64,000 nucleotides of DNA, from the NCBI GenBank assembly GCA_945862265.1, contig CAMAXP010000017.1, positions 1 to 64,000 on the forward strand, in the 5' to 3' direction. The stretch is from Bordetella parapertussis (lineage in GTDB: Bacteria; Pseudomonadota; Gammaproteobacteria; Burkholderiales; SG8-39). The position numbers and the translations under genes were made by a program. This document shows, piece by piece, positions 22,638-34,517 of the stretch. The number at the start of each line of letters is the position of its first letter. The first letter of the stretch is position 1. The notes beneath the pieces are model-generated. The model was not told the DNA's origin. It saw nothing but the letters and a program-made list of their open reading frames with translations, and did no database searches.

Positions 22638-23035
22638 TTTTTTCCGTAAATCAGGATGGGATCCTTCAGCATCGGTTCGATGCCCAACCAGCGGCCATTC
22701 TCGAGGCGCCGGAAAAAGCAGCTCTCCCGACCGGTGTGGCAGGCGATCCCTCCAACCTGCTCAACCTTCAGCAGCAGCACATCGGCGTCGCAATCGAGGC
22801 GTATTTCGAGGACTTTCTGGACATGCCCCGACTCCTCACCCTTGTACCAGAGACGCTTTCGGGACCTCGACCAGTAGACCGCCTCACCTCTCTCGGCAGT
22901 CAGGGCCATTGACTCACGGTTCATCCACGCGACCATAAGCACCCGCCCGCTCTTTGCATCCTGCGTCACGACCGGCATGAGGCCCTGGCTGTCCCAGCTC
23001 AATTCGTCGAGCCACTCTTTGACTTCGTCTGTCAC
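22634..23035 (-). CDS. hisI: Phosphoribosyl-AMP cyclohydrolase HisI
   Basis: HisI is the Zn-dependent hydrolase that opens the purine ring in step three. The 133-residue product shows [30 protein letters not shown] and the metal-site region DCDADVLL with [14 protein letters not shown], which contains the zinc cysteines. Translation starts at a GTG (23035) that overlaps the hisF stop codon (GTGA). A longer upstream frame is the out-of-frame hisF sequence and is rejected. Confidence 0.95.
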   Translation of the reverse strand: MTDEVKEWLDELSWDSQGLMPVVTQDAKSGRVLMVAWMNRESMALTAERGEAVYWSRSRKRLWYKGEESGHVQKVLEIRLDCDADVLLLKVEQVGGIACHTGRESCFFRRLENGRWLGIEPMLKDPILIYGKK

Positions 23036-23790
23036 AGCCTGACCTCCACACCCCGGCCTTGCATATACGACTTCGCTTCGGCGAGCGTGAACTCGCCGAA
23101 ATGAAATATGGAGGCGGCCAGCACTGCGTCCGCATGCCCCTCCAGGACGCCTTCGGCCAGATGCTCCAGCGAGCCCACCCCGCCCGAAGCGATGACAGGA
23201 ATGCTGATGGCGTCGGAGATTGCACGCGTCAGTCCAAGGTCGAACCCACTGCGGGTGCCATCCCTGTCCATGCTGGTCAGGAGGATCTCCCCGGCCCCGG
23301 CAGACTCCATCCTTTTCGCCCACTCCACGGCATCCATCCCGGTCGGATTGCGGCCACCATGGGTAAACACCTCCCAGTGATCGCCTTGCCGTTTGGCGTC
23401 AATCGCAACCACGATGCACTGATTGCCGACCTTGCCGGATGCCTCGCTTACCAGATCGGGGTTCTGTACCGCAGCCGTATTGATGGATACCTTGTCGGCA
23501 CCCGCGTTCAGCAATCGACGCACATCTTCGATTTTGCGCACGCCTCCGCCGACAGTGAGCGGAATGAAGACACGGACCGCCACCGCTTCGATCACATGCA
23601 GGATGATGTCCCTGCCGTCGGAGCTGGCGGTGATATCGAGGAAGGTGAGTTCATCAGCGCCCTGTTCGTCATAGCGACGCGCGATTTCCACAGGGTCGCC
23701 GGCGTCCCTCAGGCTCACGAAATTCACGCCTTTCACGACCCGCCCGGCCGTTACGTCCAGGCAGGGTATGACGCGCTTTGCGAGACTCAC
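23032..23790 (-). CDS. hisF: Imidazole glycerol phosphate synthase cyclase subunit HisF
   Basis: HisF is the TIM-barrel half of IGP synthase; it uses ammonia delivered by HisH to form IGP and AICAR. The 252-residue protein starts [21 protein letters not shown]. The catalytic aspartates are in PCLDV and in LTSMDRDGT. The HisH gene is upstream, with hisA between. Confidence 0.97.
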   Translation of the reverse strand: MSLAKRVIPCLDVTAGRVVKGVNFVSLRDAGDPVEIARRYDEQGADELTFLDITASSDGRDIILHVIEAVAVRVFIPLTVGGGVRKIEDVRRLLNAGADKVSINTAAVQNPDLVSEASGKVGNQCIVVAIDAKRQGDHWEVFTHGGRNPTGMDAVEWAKRMESAGAGEILLTSMDRDGTRSGFDLGLTRAISDAISIPVIASGGVGSLEHLAEGVLEGHADAVLAASIFHFGEFTLAEAKSYMQGRGVEVRL

Positions 23791-23820
23791 TTGGAGAGTT
23801 CCAAAACCGCCACCCGGGAA

Positions 23821-24567
23821 TCAGGCCTTGCCTGCCGCTTTATCAGCAGCAGCCTGCGCACTCTTGAAGTCCAGCTTCCCTTCGTAAAGGGCACGGCCTG
23901 CGATCGCGCCGACAATCCCTTCGGGGGCCAACTTGCAGACAGCCTGCACGTCCTCGATGCTGCCGAGCCCCCCGGAGGCGATAATCGGAATGCGTACTGA
24001 CTGGGCGAGCTTCAGGGTGGCCTCGATATTCACGCCGGTCAGCATGCCGTCGCGGCCGATATCCGTGTAGACGAGGGCCTCCGCGCCGTAATCCTCAAAC
24101 TTCTTGCCCAGGTCGATCACGTCGTGCCCGGTCATTTTCGACCACCCTTCGACGGCAACCTTGCCATCCTTGGCATCCAGGCCGACGATGATGTGCCCGG
24201 GAAATGCATAACAGGCGTCGTGCAGAAACCCCGGACTCTTTACGGCTGCCGTCCCGATGATCACGTAGGCGACACCGGCATCAATGTAGCTTTCTATCGT
24301 GTCCAGGTCACGTATCCCGCCCCCGAGCTGAATCGGCAAGGTGTCGCCCACCGCCGAAATCATGTCGCGGATGACTTTTTCGTTCTTGGGCTTTCCTGCA
24401 ACCGCGCCGTTCAGGTCGACGATGTGAAGCCGACGCGCCCCCTGTGCCGCCCAGTTGCGCGCCATTGCGACCGGGTCGTCTGAAAAGATCGTTGCTGAAT
24501 CCATTTCTCCCTGCTGGAGACGCACGCAATGCCCGTCCTTCAGGTCGATGGCTGGAATGATTAGCAT
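23821..24567 (-). CDS. hisA: ProFAR isomerase HisA
   Basis: HisA performs the Amadori rearrangement of ProFAR. The 248-residue TIM barrel starts [20 protein letters not shown]; the catalytic Asp residues are visible in AIDLKDG and [12 protein letters not shown]. It lies 40 bases after hisH and 30 bases before hisF. Confidence 0.97.
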   Translation of the reverse strand: MLIIPAIDLKDGHCVRLQQGEMDSATIFSDDPVAMARNWAAQGARRLHIVDLNGAVAGKPKNEKVIRDMISAVGDTLPIQLGGGIRDLDTIESYIDAGVAYVIIGTAAVKSPGFLHDACYAFPGHIIVGLDAKDGKVAVEGWSKMTGHDVIDLGKKFEDYGAEALVYTDIGRDGMLTGVNIEATLKLAQSVRIPIIASGGLGSIEDVQAVCKLAPEGIVGAIAGRALYEGKLDFKSAQAAADKAAGKA

Positions 24568-24607
24568 GATTGGGGGGTCAGTAGGTGGACTGGCGCGTGG
24601 TGCTGGA

Positions 24608-25240
24608 TCAGGGACGCCATTGGACGAAATTATTCAGCAGTCTCAGGCCGGCGGCCTGGCTCTTCTCCGGGTGAAACTGGACCGCGAACATGTTATCCCT
24701 CGCCACGGCGGCGGTAAAGGGCAGGCCGTGGGTGCATCGCCCGCTCACCGTTGAATGGTCCGCCTCCGCAGCGTAGTAACTATGCACGAAGTAAAACCGG
24801 CTCGCGTCCGCAATGCCCTCCCAAATCGGGTGCGCAATCGTCTGCGTAACCTGATTCCATCCCATGTGCGGCACTTTCAGGCGTGTGCCGGAGTCATCCG
24901 TGAGCCCGACGGGAAATCTGCGAACGGATCCAGGCAAGACTGCCAGACCTTCGACCCCGCCTTCTTCGCTGTAGTCGAACAGCATCTGCAGTCCGATGCA
25001 TATGCCGAGGAACGGCTTGGTCCTTGTCGCTTCCACCACCGCCTCGGCCAGGCCCCTCGACCTGAGTTCGCGCATGCAGTCCGGCATTGCTCCCTGGCCC
25101 GGCACGACCACCCGCCCGGCCGCGCGCAAGTCCTCTGGGCGCGCCGTGACCCTGACATCCGCCCAGGGCGCGACATGCTCCAGCGCCTTCGATACCGAAC
25201 GCAGGTTTCCCATGCCATAGTCAACGACAGCGATATCCAT
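24608..25240 (-). CDS. hisH: Imidazole glycerol phosphate synthase glutaminase subunit HisH
   Basis: HisH hydrolyses glutamine and channels ammonia to HisF. The 210-residue class I amidotransferase has the nucleophile Cys in [12 protein letters not shown] and the His-Glu pair in [10 protein letters not shown]. The start [16 protein letters not shown] is standard. Confidence 0.97.
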   Translation of the reverse strand: MDIAVVDYGMGNLRSVSKALEHVAPWADVRVTARPEDLRAAGRVVVPGQGAMPDCMRELRSRGLAEAVVEATRTKPFLGICIGLQMLFDYSEEGGVEGLAVLPGSVRRFPVGLTDDSGTRLKVPHMGWNQVTQTIAHPIWEGIADASRFYFVHSYYAAEADHSTVSGRCTHGLPFTAAVARDNMFAVQFHPEKSQAAGLRLLNNFVQWRP

Positions 25241-25252
25241 CGGACAGGCCCG

Positions 25253-25840
25253 TTAAAGCGTACCCTTGGTCGAAGGGACGACGCCTGCCGCGCGCGGATC
25301 CAGTGTTACAGCCATCCGCAACGCACGACCGAAGGCCTTGAATATCGTTTCGCATTGATGATGCGCGTTGTCGCCGCGAAGGTTGTCGATGTGCAGGGTC
25401 ACCATCGCGTGGTTGGCGAAGCCCTGGAAGAACTCGTGCATCAGGTCGACATCGAATTCCCCGACAAGCGCGCGCGTGAACTGCACATGATATTCAAGCC
25501 CCGGTCGCCCGGACAGGTCGACCACCACCCGTGAGAGCGCCTCATCGAGAGGAACGTAGGAGTGGCCGTACCGGACCACTCCGGCCTTGTCACCCACCGC
25601 CTTCGCAAATGCCTGGCCGAGCGAAATGCCGATGTCTTCGACGGTATGGTGCGCGTCTATATGCAGGTCCCCTTTCGCTTCTATTTCGAGGTTGATGAGG
25701 CCGTGCCGGGCCACCTGCTCGAGCATGTGCTCAAGAAACGGCAACCCGGTCGAAAACCTGACCTCTCCGGTACCGTCCAGGTCGACGCGGACGCGGATCT
25801 GGGTTTCCTTCGTGTTGCGGATGACTTCGGATATACGCAT
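25253..25840 (-). CDS. hisB: Imidazoleglycerol-phosphate dehydratase HisB
   Basis: The 195-residue monofunctional dehydratase (no HisB phosphatase domain) carries the metal-binding repeats [16 protein letters not shown] and [16 protein letters not shown]. The start [17 protein letters not shown] at 25840 is preferred over an ATG four codons upstream. The histidinol-phosphate phosphatase needed for the pathway is not in this cluster, as usual for bacteria with separate enzymes. Confidence 0.96.
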   Translation of the reverse strand: MRISEVIRNTKETQIRVRVDLDGTGEVRFSTGLPFLEHMLEQVARHGLINLEIEAKGDLHIDAHHTVEDIGISLGQAFAKAVGDKAGVVRYGHSYVPLDEALSRVVVDLSGRPGLEYHVQFTRALVGEFDVDLMHEFFQGFANHAMVTLHIDNLRGDNAHHQCETIFKAFGRALRMAVTLDPRAAGVVPSTKGTL

Positions 25841-25848
25841 GACACCCC

Positions 25849-26916
25849 TCACAGCGCTTTACGCATGGCGGATAAAAGAATCCGGTTCTCTTCAGGCGTG
25901 CCCACAGTGATTCTCAGGCAGTTTTCCAGCGCTGGATGGGCGCCATGAAAGTTCCTTACCAGCACACCCTGCGCCTTCAGCGCCTCAAAGCATTTAACCG
26001 CATCGGGAACACGCGCAAGGTAGAAGTTCGCCTCCGACGGGAATACGGTGACCCCGGCCAAGCCAACCAGTCCTTCTCGCAGGACCGCCTTCTCTTTGCG
26101 AATCATGCCCGCCTGTGCTTCAAGCACATCGAGATTTCCAAGGATGAACTCAGCGGCGGCCTGGGTCAGTACGCTCACATTGTAGGCCTGCCGAACCTTG
26201 TTGAACTCACGCACCCATTCCGGCCTTGCGGCGAGGTACCCAAGGCGAATTCCGGCGAGCCCGAGCTTCGACACGGTCCGCATCACGACCAGGTTCGGAA
26301 ACTCCCCGAGCCTGTGCATGAACGTCTTCTGCGCAAACACGTGATATGCCTCGTCAAGCACCACCACGCCGTCAGTCGCACGGATGATTTCCGCCACTTC
26401 ATCGGCGTCGAAAAGCGCCCCGGTGGGATTGTTCGGGTATGCGATGAAAACCAATGCCGGATTGTGCTCGCGCACAGCCGCTACGAATGCTGCCGTGTCC
26501 AGCGAAAAATCCGCCCGCGTCTGCACCCCGACCGGCCTCATGCCTGCGAGAACGGCGTTCATCTTGTACATGACGAACGTCGGATCCGGATACATTACGA
26601 CCGCACCCGGTTTCGCCAGTGCCATGGTGACGATCTGGATCAGATCGTCTGACCCGTTCCCGAGCAGCAACTCCATGCCGGCAGGCACATTCATGCGTGC
26701 GGCCAGAAGTTCGCGCAATTTCCTTCCGGTCGGCTCCGGGTACCGGTTTATTTCTGCCTCGGCCAGCACCGAGGCCAGCTCGGCCCGCATCTCGGGTGGC
26801 AGCCTGTAGGGGTTTTCCATGGCGTCGAGCTTCACCATGCCAGCGGCTTCAGCCACATGGTAGGCCTTGATCGCGAGAATTTCCGGTCGTACCAGCTGGT
26901 CAGGACTCTTTGGCAT
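25849..26916 (-). CDS. hisC: Histidinol-phosphate aminotransferase HisC
   Basis: This PLP enzyme converts imidazole acetol phosphate to histidinol phosphate. The 355-residue product has the PLP lysine in [17 protein letters not shown] and the substrate motifs [11 protein letters not shown] and [12 protein letters not shown]. The start [19 protein letters not shown] at 26916 follows the hisD stop by four bases. The longer frame overlaps hisD. Confidence 0.96.
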   Translation of the reverse strand: MPKSPDQLVRPEILAIKAYHVAEAAGMVKLDAMENPYRLPPEMRAELASVLAEAEINRYPEPTGRKLRELLAARMNVPAGMELLLGNGSDDLIQIVTMALAKPGAVVMYPDPTFVMYKMNAVLAGMRPVGVQTRADFSLDTAAFVAAVREHNPALVFIAYPNNPTGALFDADEVAEIIRATDGVVVLDEAYHVFAQKTFMHRLGEFPNLVVMRTVSKLGLAGIRLGYLAARPEWVREFNKVRQAYNVSVLTQAAAEFILGNLDVLEAQAGMIRKEKAVLREGLVGLAGVTVFPSEANFYLARVPDAVKCFEALKAQGVLVRNFHGAHPALENCLRITVGTPEENRILLSAMRKAL

Positions 26917-26920
26917 GTCG

Positions 26921-28225
26921 TTATCCGATCCGATATTTGGCAGAAAGCGCGTGGGCCTGCAGCCCCTCGCCATTCGCCAGCGTGACGGCAATTCCGCCCA
27001 AAGAGACCGCCCCTTCCCGGGATACACCGATCACGCTTGTACGCTTCTGGAAGTCATAGACGCCCAGAGGGGATGAAAACCTGGCCGTCCCCGATGTAGG
27101 GAGCACATGGTTGGGTCCTGCACAGTAGTCCCCCAGCGCCTCAGATGTGTATCGCCCGAGAAATATGGCCCCAGCGTGGCGAAGTTTCGGCAGCAACGCA
27201 TCCGGATCCTCTACGGACAGCTCGAGGTGCTCCGGTGCAATCCGGTTCGAAATATCGCAGGCTTCGTCGATATCCCGCGTCTTTACGAGGGCCCCGTGCG
27301 CAGACAGCGCGGATGCGATGACGGAACGCCGGGCCATCTGGGGCAGCAGGGTTTCGATGCTGGTCGCAACCGCATCTAGAAACGCGGCATCCGGAGAAAG
27401 CAGGATCGCCCTTGCATCTTCGTCGTGTTCGGCTTGCGAAAAGAGGTCCATTGCGATCCAGTCGGGCGACGTGAGCCCGTCACAGATGATCAGGATCTCG
27501 GAGGGACCGGCAATCATGTCGATCCCGACCGCGCCGAACACGTGTCGCTTGGCAGTCGCCACATAGGCGTTGCCCGGCCCGACAATCTTGTCCACCCGTG
27601 GAATCCATTGCGTCCCATAGGCGAGCGCAGCCACCGCTTGCGCCCCTCCAATTGCGATCACCCGGTCGACTCCGGCAAGTGCGGCCGCAGCCATCACGAG
27701 GGCATTTCGCTCGCCGCCAGGCGTCGGGCTGACCATGACCAGTTCGCGCACTCCCGCCACCTTGGCCGGTATGGCATTCATAAGCACAGACGACGGGTAT
27801 GCCGCCTTACCGCCGGGGACGTAGAGGCCTACCCTGTCCAGGGGCGTCACGCGCTGACCAAGTCGCGTGCCGTCGGAGTCGGCGTACTCCCACGACTCCG
27901 AAAGCTGCCTTTCGTGGAATCGGCGAATGCGTTCGGCCGCATCCCGCAGGGCTTGGGCCTGACCCGCCGGAATCGCACGCAGGGCACGGTCGAGCTCTTC
28001 GCGACCTATTTCAAGGTTGGCCATCGATGAAGCGTCCACCCGGTCGAACTGCCGTGTGTACTCGAGCAGCGCCTCGTCCCCTCGCTCCCGGATGGCAGCG
28101 ACAATCGACCGTACTGCGGCCTCCACGCTTTCATCCTGCGATGCCTCATGACCGGCAAGTTTCCTCAGGCGCAACGAAAAATCGGCATCCTGCGTATCGA
28201 GCCTGCTGAGTGCCACCGAGGTCAC
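26921..28225 (-). CDS. hisD: Histidinol dehydrogenase HisD
   Basis: HisD oxidises histidinol to histidine in two NAD-dependent steps. The 434-residue protein has [16 protein letters not shown], the [10 protein letters not shown] motif and [12 protein letters not shown], containing zinc and catalytic residues. The start overlaps the hisG stop by four bases. Confidence 0.97.
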   Translation of the reverse strand: MTSVALSRLDTQDADFSLRLRKLAGHEASQDESVEAAVRSIVAAIRERGDEALLEYTRQFDRVDASSMANLEIGREELDRALRAIPAGQAQALRDAAERIRRFHERQLSESWEYADSDGTRLGQRVTPLDRVGLYVPGGKAAYPSSVLMNAIPAKVAGVRELVMVSPTPGGERNALVMAAAALAGVDRVIAIGGAQAVAALAYGTQWIPRVDKIVGPGNAYVATAKRHVFGAVGIDMIAGPSEILIICDGLTSPDWIAMDLFSQAEHDEDARAILLSPDAAFLDAVATSIETLLPQMARRSVIASALSAHGALVKTRDIDEACDISNRIAPEHLELSVEDPDALLPKLRHAGAIFLGRYTSEALGDYCAGPNHVLPTSGTARFSSPLGVYDFQKRTSVIGVSREGAVSLGGIAVTLANGEGLQAHALSAKYRIG

Positions 28226-28875
28226 CGCGATTCCCCGACCGCGCGTGCAATGGCGTCAATCATCGGTTGCAGGGCGGCACGTCGAGTCTTGAGCGCCGCC
28301 TGGTTGACGATCAGGCGCGCGGAAACCGGCATGATGTCCTCGACCGCCACCAAGTCGTTCGCCTTGAGGGTATTTCCAGAACTGACAAGATCAACGATTG
28401 CGTCAGCCAACCCCGTAATCGGGGCAAGTTCCATTGATCCGTACAGCCGGATGAGGTCCACGTGTACGCCCTTCTGGGCGAAATGCTCGCGCGCGGTGCG
28501 CACATATTTCGTGGCTACCCTCAGGCGCGCCCCCCTGCGTACGGCATCCTCGTAATCAAACCCCTTACGTACGGCTACGATCATCCGGCATTTCGCAATC
28601 CCGAGGTCCAGCGGCTGGTACAGCCCGCCACCGCCATGCTCGTGGAGCACGTCGTGCCCTGCGACGCCCAGGTCCGCGGCGCCGTGCTGGACATACGTCG
28701 GAGTATCGGACGCACGCACGATGATCAGTCGAACATCCCGCCTGTTGGTTGCGATCACCAGCTTGCGCGATGTGTCCGGATCCTCCTCGGCGCGCAGGCC
28801 CGCCCGCCCGAGCAGGCGCGCGGTCTCTTCGAAGATCCGCCCCTTGGACAGGGCGATGGAAATGGTTTCCTTCAT
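28222..28875 (-). CDS. hisG: ATP phosphoribosyltransferase HisG, short form
   Basis: HisG catalyses the committed step of histidine synthesis. The 217-residue length marks it as the short (HisG-S) form, which lacks the C-terminal regulatory domain and needs the HisZ subunit for activity and feedback control (family knowledge). Signatures are [12 protein letters not shown] and [14 protein letters not shown] region [15 protein letters not shown]. HisZ is not in the window. The ATG at 28875 is preferred; an in-frame upstream start would add 31 unrelated residues. It is the first his gene, 129 bases after murA. Confidence 0.96.
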   Translation of the reverse strand: MKETISIALSKGRIFEETARLLGRAGLRAEEDPDTSRKLVIATNRRDVRLIIVRASDTPTYVQHGAADLGVAGHDVLHEHGGGGLYQPLDLGIAKCRMIVAVRKGFDYEDAVRRGARLRVATKYVRTAREHFAQKGVHVDLIRLYGSMELAPITGLADAIVDLVSSGNTLKANDLVAVEDIMPVSARLIVNQAALKTRRAALQPMIDAIARAVGESR

Positions 28876-29004
28876 GGTCCGGTCAACTCGAAAATCCCCC
28901 CACAGGCTTGATTTTTCGCGCGTTTGGCGAAGCGGGAGGGGCGTCATTCTACCCCACGGCCCCCCCAAGGAAGGCCTTCGCGGGCACGGAGGCCGGCTCG
29001 CAGC

Positions 29005-30494
<1,490 letters not shown>

Positions 30495-30538
30495 CGTTAA
30501 CCTGTAAAAAATTGGATAGCGGTTTCGAGAGGGCCGCC

Positions 30539-31294
30539 TCAATGGCGGAGTTTATACCCCGTCCGCAGCATGACGAGGGTGATGGCCGACAGAAATGCAA
30601 AGCAGGCCGCAACCACGACAAGGCTGGTCTCTGGTGCAACGTCCGATGCCCCGAAAAAACCGTACCTGAACCCGTCAATCATGTAGAAAAACGGGTTGAA
30701 GTGCGAAAGCGTTTGCCAGAAGGGCGGCAGGGTGTGAATCGAGTAGAAGACGCCCGAAAGGAAGGTGAGCGGCATGATGATGAAGTTCTGAAACGCCGCC
30801 AGCTGGTCGAACTTGTCGGCCCAGATTCCCGCAATCAGACCCAGGGTGCCGAGTATTGCGCTGCCGAGCAGCGCAAACGCCGCCACCCACAGAGGCGCCC
30901 GCACGGAAAGTTCGACAAACCATACGGTAACCGCGAATACCCCGAACCCGACTATCAGGCCGCGGGCAACCGCTGCAAGCACGTAGGCGCTGAAGAATTC
31001 AAAATACGAGATCGGCGGCAAAAGCATGAAAACGACGTTGCCGGTCACCTTGGACTGGATCAGGCTGGACGAGCTGTTGGCGAAGGCATTCTGGAGGACA
31101 CTCATCATTACTAGGCCAGGCACCAGGAATGCGCTGTAAGTGACGTTCTCGTACACGGCAACCCTCCCGTCGAGCGCATGGGCAAAGATGAGCAGGTACA
31201 GGATCGAGGTCATGATGGGTGCCGCCACCGTCTGGAATGCGACCTTCCAGAAGCGCAGCAGCTCCTTGTAGAACAATGTCCGGAAGCGCGTCAT
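30539..31294 (-). CDS. ABC-2 type exporter permease (YadH-like)
   Basis: A 251-residue membrane protein with about six transmembrane segments. Its landmarks, PGLVMMSVLQNAFANSSSS, SKVTGNVVFMLLPP and LPPFWQTLSHFNPFFYMIDG, are those of the ABC-2 permease group that includes E. coli YadH. It overlaps the ATPase gene by four bases and so forms its membrane partner. The exported substrate is unknown; the position between the mla genes and murA suggests an envelope role, but this is inference. Confidence 0.93.
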   Translation of the reverse strand: MTRFRTLFYKELLRFWKVAFQTVAAPIMTSILYLLIFAHALDGRVAVYENVTYSAFLVPGLVMMSVLQNAFANSSSSLIQSKVTGNVVFMLLPPISYFEFFSAYVLAAVARGLIVGFGVFAVTVWFVELSVRAPLWVAAFALLGSAILGTLGLIAGIWADKFDQLAAFQNFIIMPLTFLSGVFYSIHTLPPFWQTLSHFNPFFYMIDGFRYGFFGASDVAPETSLVVVAACFAFLSAITLVMLRTGYKLRH

Positions 31295-32193
31295 TCGGTT
31301 CTGTTCATGATTCGCAGGAACACTTCCTCTAGGTCGGGGGGCTGGAGTTCGAACTCCTTGATCGCAATGCCCGCTTCGCGCAGGCGCGCAAGCACGCCCT
31401 CAATCTCGGAAAAATCGGCAAGCTTGATCGTGTAAAGATCCTCTGAATGCGACATCAGCCCGCCAAGCAGCCCTTCCGGAATCACCTCCCGATCCAGGCG
31501 CAGCTTGAGGTGCAATTCAGAAAAGGTCTCGAGCAGGTTCTTGGTCGAGTCGAGCGCCACCACCTGGCCGGCCTTGAGCATCGCGATACGCCCGCAGAGC
31601 ATTTCGGCCTCTTCGAGGTAGTGCGTGGTCAGCACGATCGTGTGGCCTTCCCTGTTCAGGCTGCCAACAAACTTCCACAGGCTTTGTCGCAACTCGACGT
31701 CAACACCGGCGGTCGGCTCATCGAGGACTATCACGGGTGGCTTGTGCACCAGCGCCTGGGCGACAAGTACCCGCCTCTTCATTCCCCCGGAAAGGGCGCG
31801 CATGTTTGCGTCCGCCTTCGCGGTGAGATCGAGGTTGTGCATGATTTCATCGATCCAGGCGGAATTGTTGCGAATCCCGAAATACCCGGACTGAAGTTCG
31901 AGCGCCTCGCGAACCGTGAAGAAGGGGTCAAACACGAGCTCCTGGGGCACGACGCCAAGCAGGCGGCGCGCATTGCGGTAGTCGGCGACCACATCGGCAC
32001 CCATGACCTCTACCGACCCGGAGTCAGCGCGCGCGAGTCCCGCAACCACGCTTATCAGGGTGGTCTTGCCGGCCCCGTTCGGCCCAAGCAGCCCGAAGAT
32101 CTCTCCCTGCTCGATCTCAAGGCTAACCCCGCCGAGTGCGCGCAGGGCGCCATAGCTCTTGTATACGTCCCGGATTCGGATTGCGGAGGGCAT
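31291..32193 (-). CDS. ABC exporter ATP-binding protein (YadG-like)
   Basis: A 300-residue ABC ATPase with Walker [15 protein letters not shown]-loop VVPQELVFDPF, signature LSGGMKRRVLVAQAL, Walker B VIVLDEPTAG and switch His in LTTHYLEEAEMLC. It pairs with the YadH-like permease downstream. The ATG at 32193 (MPSAIRIRDVYKSYG) is chosen because a domain start follows immediately; an ATG nine codons earlier exists. The gene follows mlaB by 45 bases. Confidence 0.94.
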   Translation of the reverse strand: MPSAIRIRDVYKSYGALRALGGVSLEIEQGEIFGLLGPNGAGKTTLISVVAGLARADSGSVEVMGADVVADYRNARRLLGVVPQELVFDPFFTVREALELQSGYFGIRNNSAWIDEIMHNLDLTAKADANMRALSGGMKRRVLVAQALVHKPPVIVLDEPTAGVDVELRQSLWKFVGSLNREGHTIVLTTHYLEEAEMLCGRIAMLKAGQVVALDSTKNLLETFSELHLKLRLDREVIPEGLLGGLMSHSEDLYTIKLADFSEIEGVLARLREAGIAIKEFELQPPDLEEVFLRIMNRTE

Positions 32194-32238
32194 GGCGTGC
32201 GAAGGGGCACCGTGCGCCAAGAACAGGCGCCTGAAGCC

Positions 32239-32538
32239 CTATTGTTGTTGTGAGCTGCCGGACACCGGCAGAAGCTCCTGAACGCCGTACAGCTGGGCAA
32301 GCGTCTCAAGCCCCTTGGGCAGATTGGCGACAGTCAGGTCACGACCGCCCGAGCGCCCCTCTCGAAGCCATGCGAAGGTTGCGGCCAGCAACGACGAGTC
32401 CAACTCGGACACTTCACCCAAGTCGATCACCGATGCACCACCACGGACTTCAGCCAGCCCCTCGTCCAGCACCTCTGTCACGTTTTTCAAGGTAACCGCA
32501 CCCACCACCAACATGCGACCGCCTTCACGCCGAATCAC
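32239..32538 (-). CDS. mlaB: Phospholipid transport STAS protein MlaB
   Basis: A 99-residue STAS-domain protein (VIDLGEVSELDSSLLAATFAW) that binds the MlaF ATPase and stabilises the MlaFEDB complex. It starts with GTG at 32538, overlapping the mlaC stop (GTGA). Location at the end of mlaFEDAC supports the assignment; a generic STAS regulator is less likely. Confidence 0.88.
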   Translation of the reverse strand: MIRREGGRMLVVGAVTLKNVTEVLDEGLAEVRGGASVIDLGEVSELDSSLLAATFAWLREGRSGGRDLTVANLPKGLETLAQLYGVQELLPVSGSSQQQ

Positions 32539-33176
32539 TTTTTCTCCACCTTAGGCGCCGGCCCCTTGTTCTTCGCTGCCAACCCCTTGATGAGGCCGTC
32601 TATCCCGTTTGCCCGGATCTCGTTCGCAAATTCGGTCCGATAGTTGGCGACCAGGCTTACTCCACCGACCCGCACGTCATAGGCTTTCCAGCCGGACGGG
32701 GTCTTTTCCATATCGTAGTCCAATGTCACCGGCTCACGCCCGCCCTGGGCAATCCTGACCTGAACAGTCACATCTGTATCCGTAGGTTTCGCTCGAAGCG
32801 GACGGAAGTCGAACTTCTGCTCACGATAGACTGAAAGTGCGCTTGAGTAGGTGCGCACGAGCAGTGTCTTGAACTCTTCCGTGAGCTGCTTTTTCTGGTC
32901 CGGGGTCGACTTGTCCCAGTTGGTGGCAACCGCAAGACGCGTCATGGCGGAAAAGTTGAAGTGCGGCAGCACCTTTGCCTCAACCAGATCGACAATCTTC
33001 TTCTGGTTACCCGACTGAATATCCTTGTCCTTGCCGATGATCTCGATCACCTCGAGGGTGACGGTCTTGACCAACACATCAGGAAGCACATCCTGTGCAA
33101 TCGCTGCGAACGAGAACAAAATACCCGCAACAGTCGCACCGAATGCGACCCACATCCTGCTACCTTGCATCGACAT
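32535..33176 (-). CDS. mlaC: Periplasmic phospholipid-binding protein MlaC
   Basis: MlaC ferries phospholipids between the outer-membrane MlaA complex and the inner-membrane MlaFEDB complex. The 213-residue precursor has a signal peptide (GATVAGILFSFAAIAQ) and the Tgt2/MlaC fold features LPHFNFSAMTRLAV, TEEFKTLLVRTYSSAL and YDVRVGGVSLVANYR. The first ATG overlaps the end of mlaA by 17 bases. Confidence 0.95.
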   Translation of the reverse strand: MSMQGSRMWVAFGATVAGILFSFAAIAQDVLPDVLVKTVTLEVIEIIGKDKDIQSGNQKKIVDLVEAKVLPHFNFSAMTRLAVATNWDKSTPDQKKQLTEEFKTLLVRTYSSALSVYREQKFDFRPLRAKPTDTDVTVQVRIAQGGREPVTLDYDMEKTPSGWKAYDVRVGGVSLVANYRTEFANEIRANGIDGLIKGLAAKNKGPAPKVEKK

Positions 33177-34038
33177 TCTTCAACCCCTCTCCGGCCGAGG
33201 CAGAAAGCATAGCCGAGCCGCTCTCCGACGCAGCGGCGGGAGCATCCAACGCTGCTTGCTTGAACTCCGGTTCCGCCGGAACCGAAGACTCGCTCACTGG
33301 CTGTTCAGCAGGGTTGGCGCGAGCCGACGTGCGTGGCGGACTCCCGTCATAGATCAGGTTGCGCCGACGCTGGAGATACGCATCTCTTTCGAAGACATAC
33401 TTATCCAGCGCCGCCTCCTCTAGGATGCGGCTTGCATCCAGCAGGTCTGCGCGCATGCCTATCACGCGCGTCAGGGTCATCGCATTCCGGGCCGCGACCG
33501 GCGCATGGTTTCGAACCGGGTCCACACGGACATCCAAAAGTCTGCCGACGGAATCCCTGGCGGTACTTGAGCCAAATAGAGGCCAGACGAAATACGGACC
33601 GTCACCCACGCCCCACCTGCCAAAGGTCTGTCCGAAATCTTCGTTGTGCTTTTCGAGCCCCATTTCCGAAGCCCAGTCCAGCACGCCCAATCCGCCGATC
33701 GTGGTGTTCACCGCAAACCGCATCCCATCGGTTGCCGCGTCGATCACCTTGCCCTGGAGCAGATTGTTGACCGAAATGAAGATGTCCGCGATGTTGGAAA
33801 AGAAATTCCTGACCCCGCTCTGGACAATCTGCGGCAGCGCGTCCTTGTAGGCCTTGGAAACAGGCTTGAGCACCGACTCGTCTATCGCCTGGTTGAAGCC
33901 ATAGATCGACCGGTTTAAACCTTCAAACGGGTCGCGGGAGTCCCCGCCGGTCGTCGCACACCCGGTCGAGAACCCCAAGAGCACGATAGCCGACAGGAGT
34001 CCGCATCGGCTGCGGAAGGAACGTTTTGATTGGGTCAC
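33160..34038 (-). CDS. mlaA: Outer-membrane lipoprotein MlaA (VacJ)
   Basis: MlaA removes mislocalised phospholipids from the outer leaflet. The 292-residue precursor has a lipobox ending in GFSTGC and the VacJ core DPFEGLNRSIYGFN and GRWGVGDGPYFVWPLFGSSTARDS (first segment of this only is needed to recognise it). A C-terminal extension rich in Ala, Pro and Glu, about 60 residues, has no recognised fold. Start is GTG at 34038, overlapping the mlaD stop. Finding mlaA inside the mla operon is typical of betaproteobacteria, unlike E. coli. Confidence 0.95.
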   Translation of the reverse strand: MTQSKRSFRSRCGLLSAIVLLGFSTGCATTGGDSRDPFEGLNRSIYGFNQAIDESVLKPVSKAYKDALPQIVQSGVRNFFSNIADIFISVNNLLQGKVIDAATDGMRFAVNTTIGGLGVLDWASEMGLEKHNEDFGQTFGRWGVGDGPYFVWPLFGSSTARDSVGRLLDVRVDPVRNHAPVAARNAMTLTRVIGMRADLLDASRILEEAALDKYVFERDAYLQRRRNLIYDGSPPRTSARANPAEQPVSESSVPAEPEFKQAALDAPAAASESGSAMLSASAGEGLKNVDAR

Positions 34039-34517
34039 TTAGCTTCCTTGCTGTCTTTGCCGCTTTCCTGAGCCTTGCTGAACATGAATTGGCTGATCAG
34101 GTTTTCAAGCACCACCGCAGACTGCGTAAGCTTGACCCTGTCGCCACTCTTAAGCATTGCGGAATCCCCCCCCGCTTCGAGGCCTACGTATTGCTCCCCC
34201 AACAGCCCCGACGTAAGAATCTTTGCCGAGGTGTCTCGCGGAAACTTGAACTGTCCCTCAACGTTCATCGTGACGACCGCCTCATAACTGTCATTGTCGA
34301 AACGAACGTCTGCGACCCGACCAACAACCACCCCGGCGCTCTTGATCGGGGCGCGAACCTTCAGGCCGCCAATGTTAGCAAACTTGGCCTGCACCTGATA
34401 CACCTCGGAAGTCGAAAAAGACGCCAGATTTCCGACCTTTAGGGCAAGAAACAGCAACGCCGCCAGTCCCATGGCGACCAAGGCGCCAACCCAAAGGTCG
34501 ATCGTAGAGCGGTTCAT
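34035..34517 (-). CDS. mlaD: Phospholipid transport MCE-domain protein MlaD
   Basis: MlaD forms the periplasmic hexameric ring of the MlaFEDB complex. The 160-residue protein has one N-terminal membrane helix ([20 protein letters not shown]) and a single MCE domain ([49 protein letters not shown]). It overlaps mlaE by four bases. Confidence 0.96.
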   Translation of the reverse strand: MNRSTIDLWVGALVAMGLAALLFLALKVGNLASFSTSEVYQVQAKFANIGGLKVRAPIKSAGVVVGRVADVRFDNDSYEAVVTMNVEGQFKFPRDTSAKILTSGLLGEQYVGLEAGGDSAMLKSGDRVKLTQSAVVLENLISQFMFSKAQESGKDSKEAK

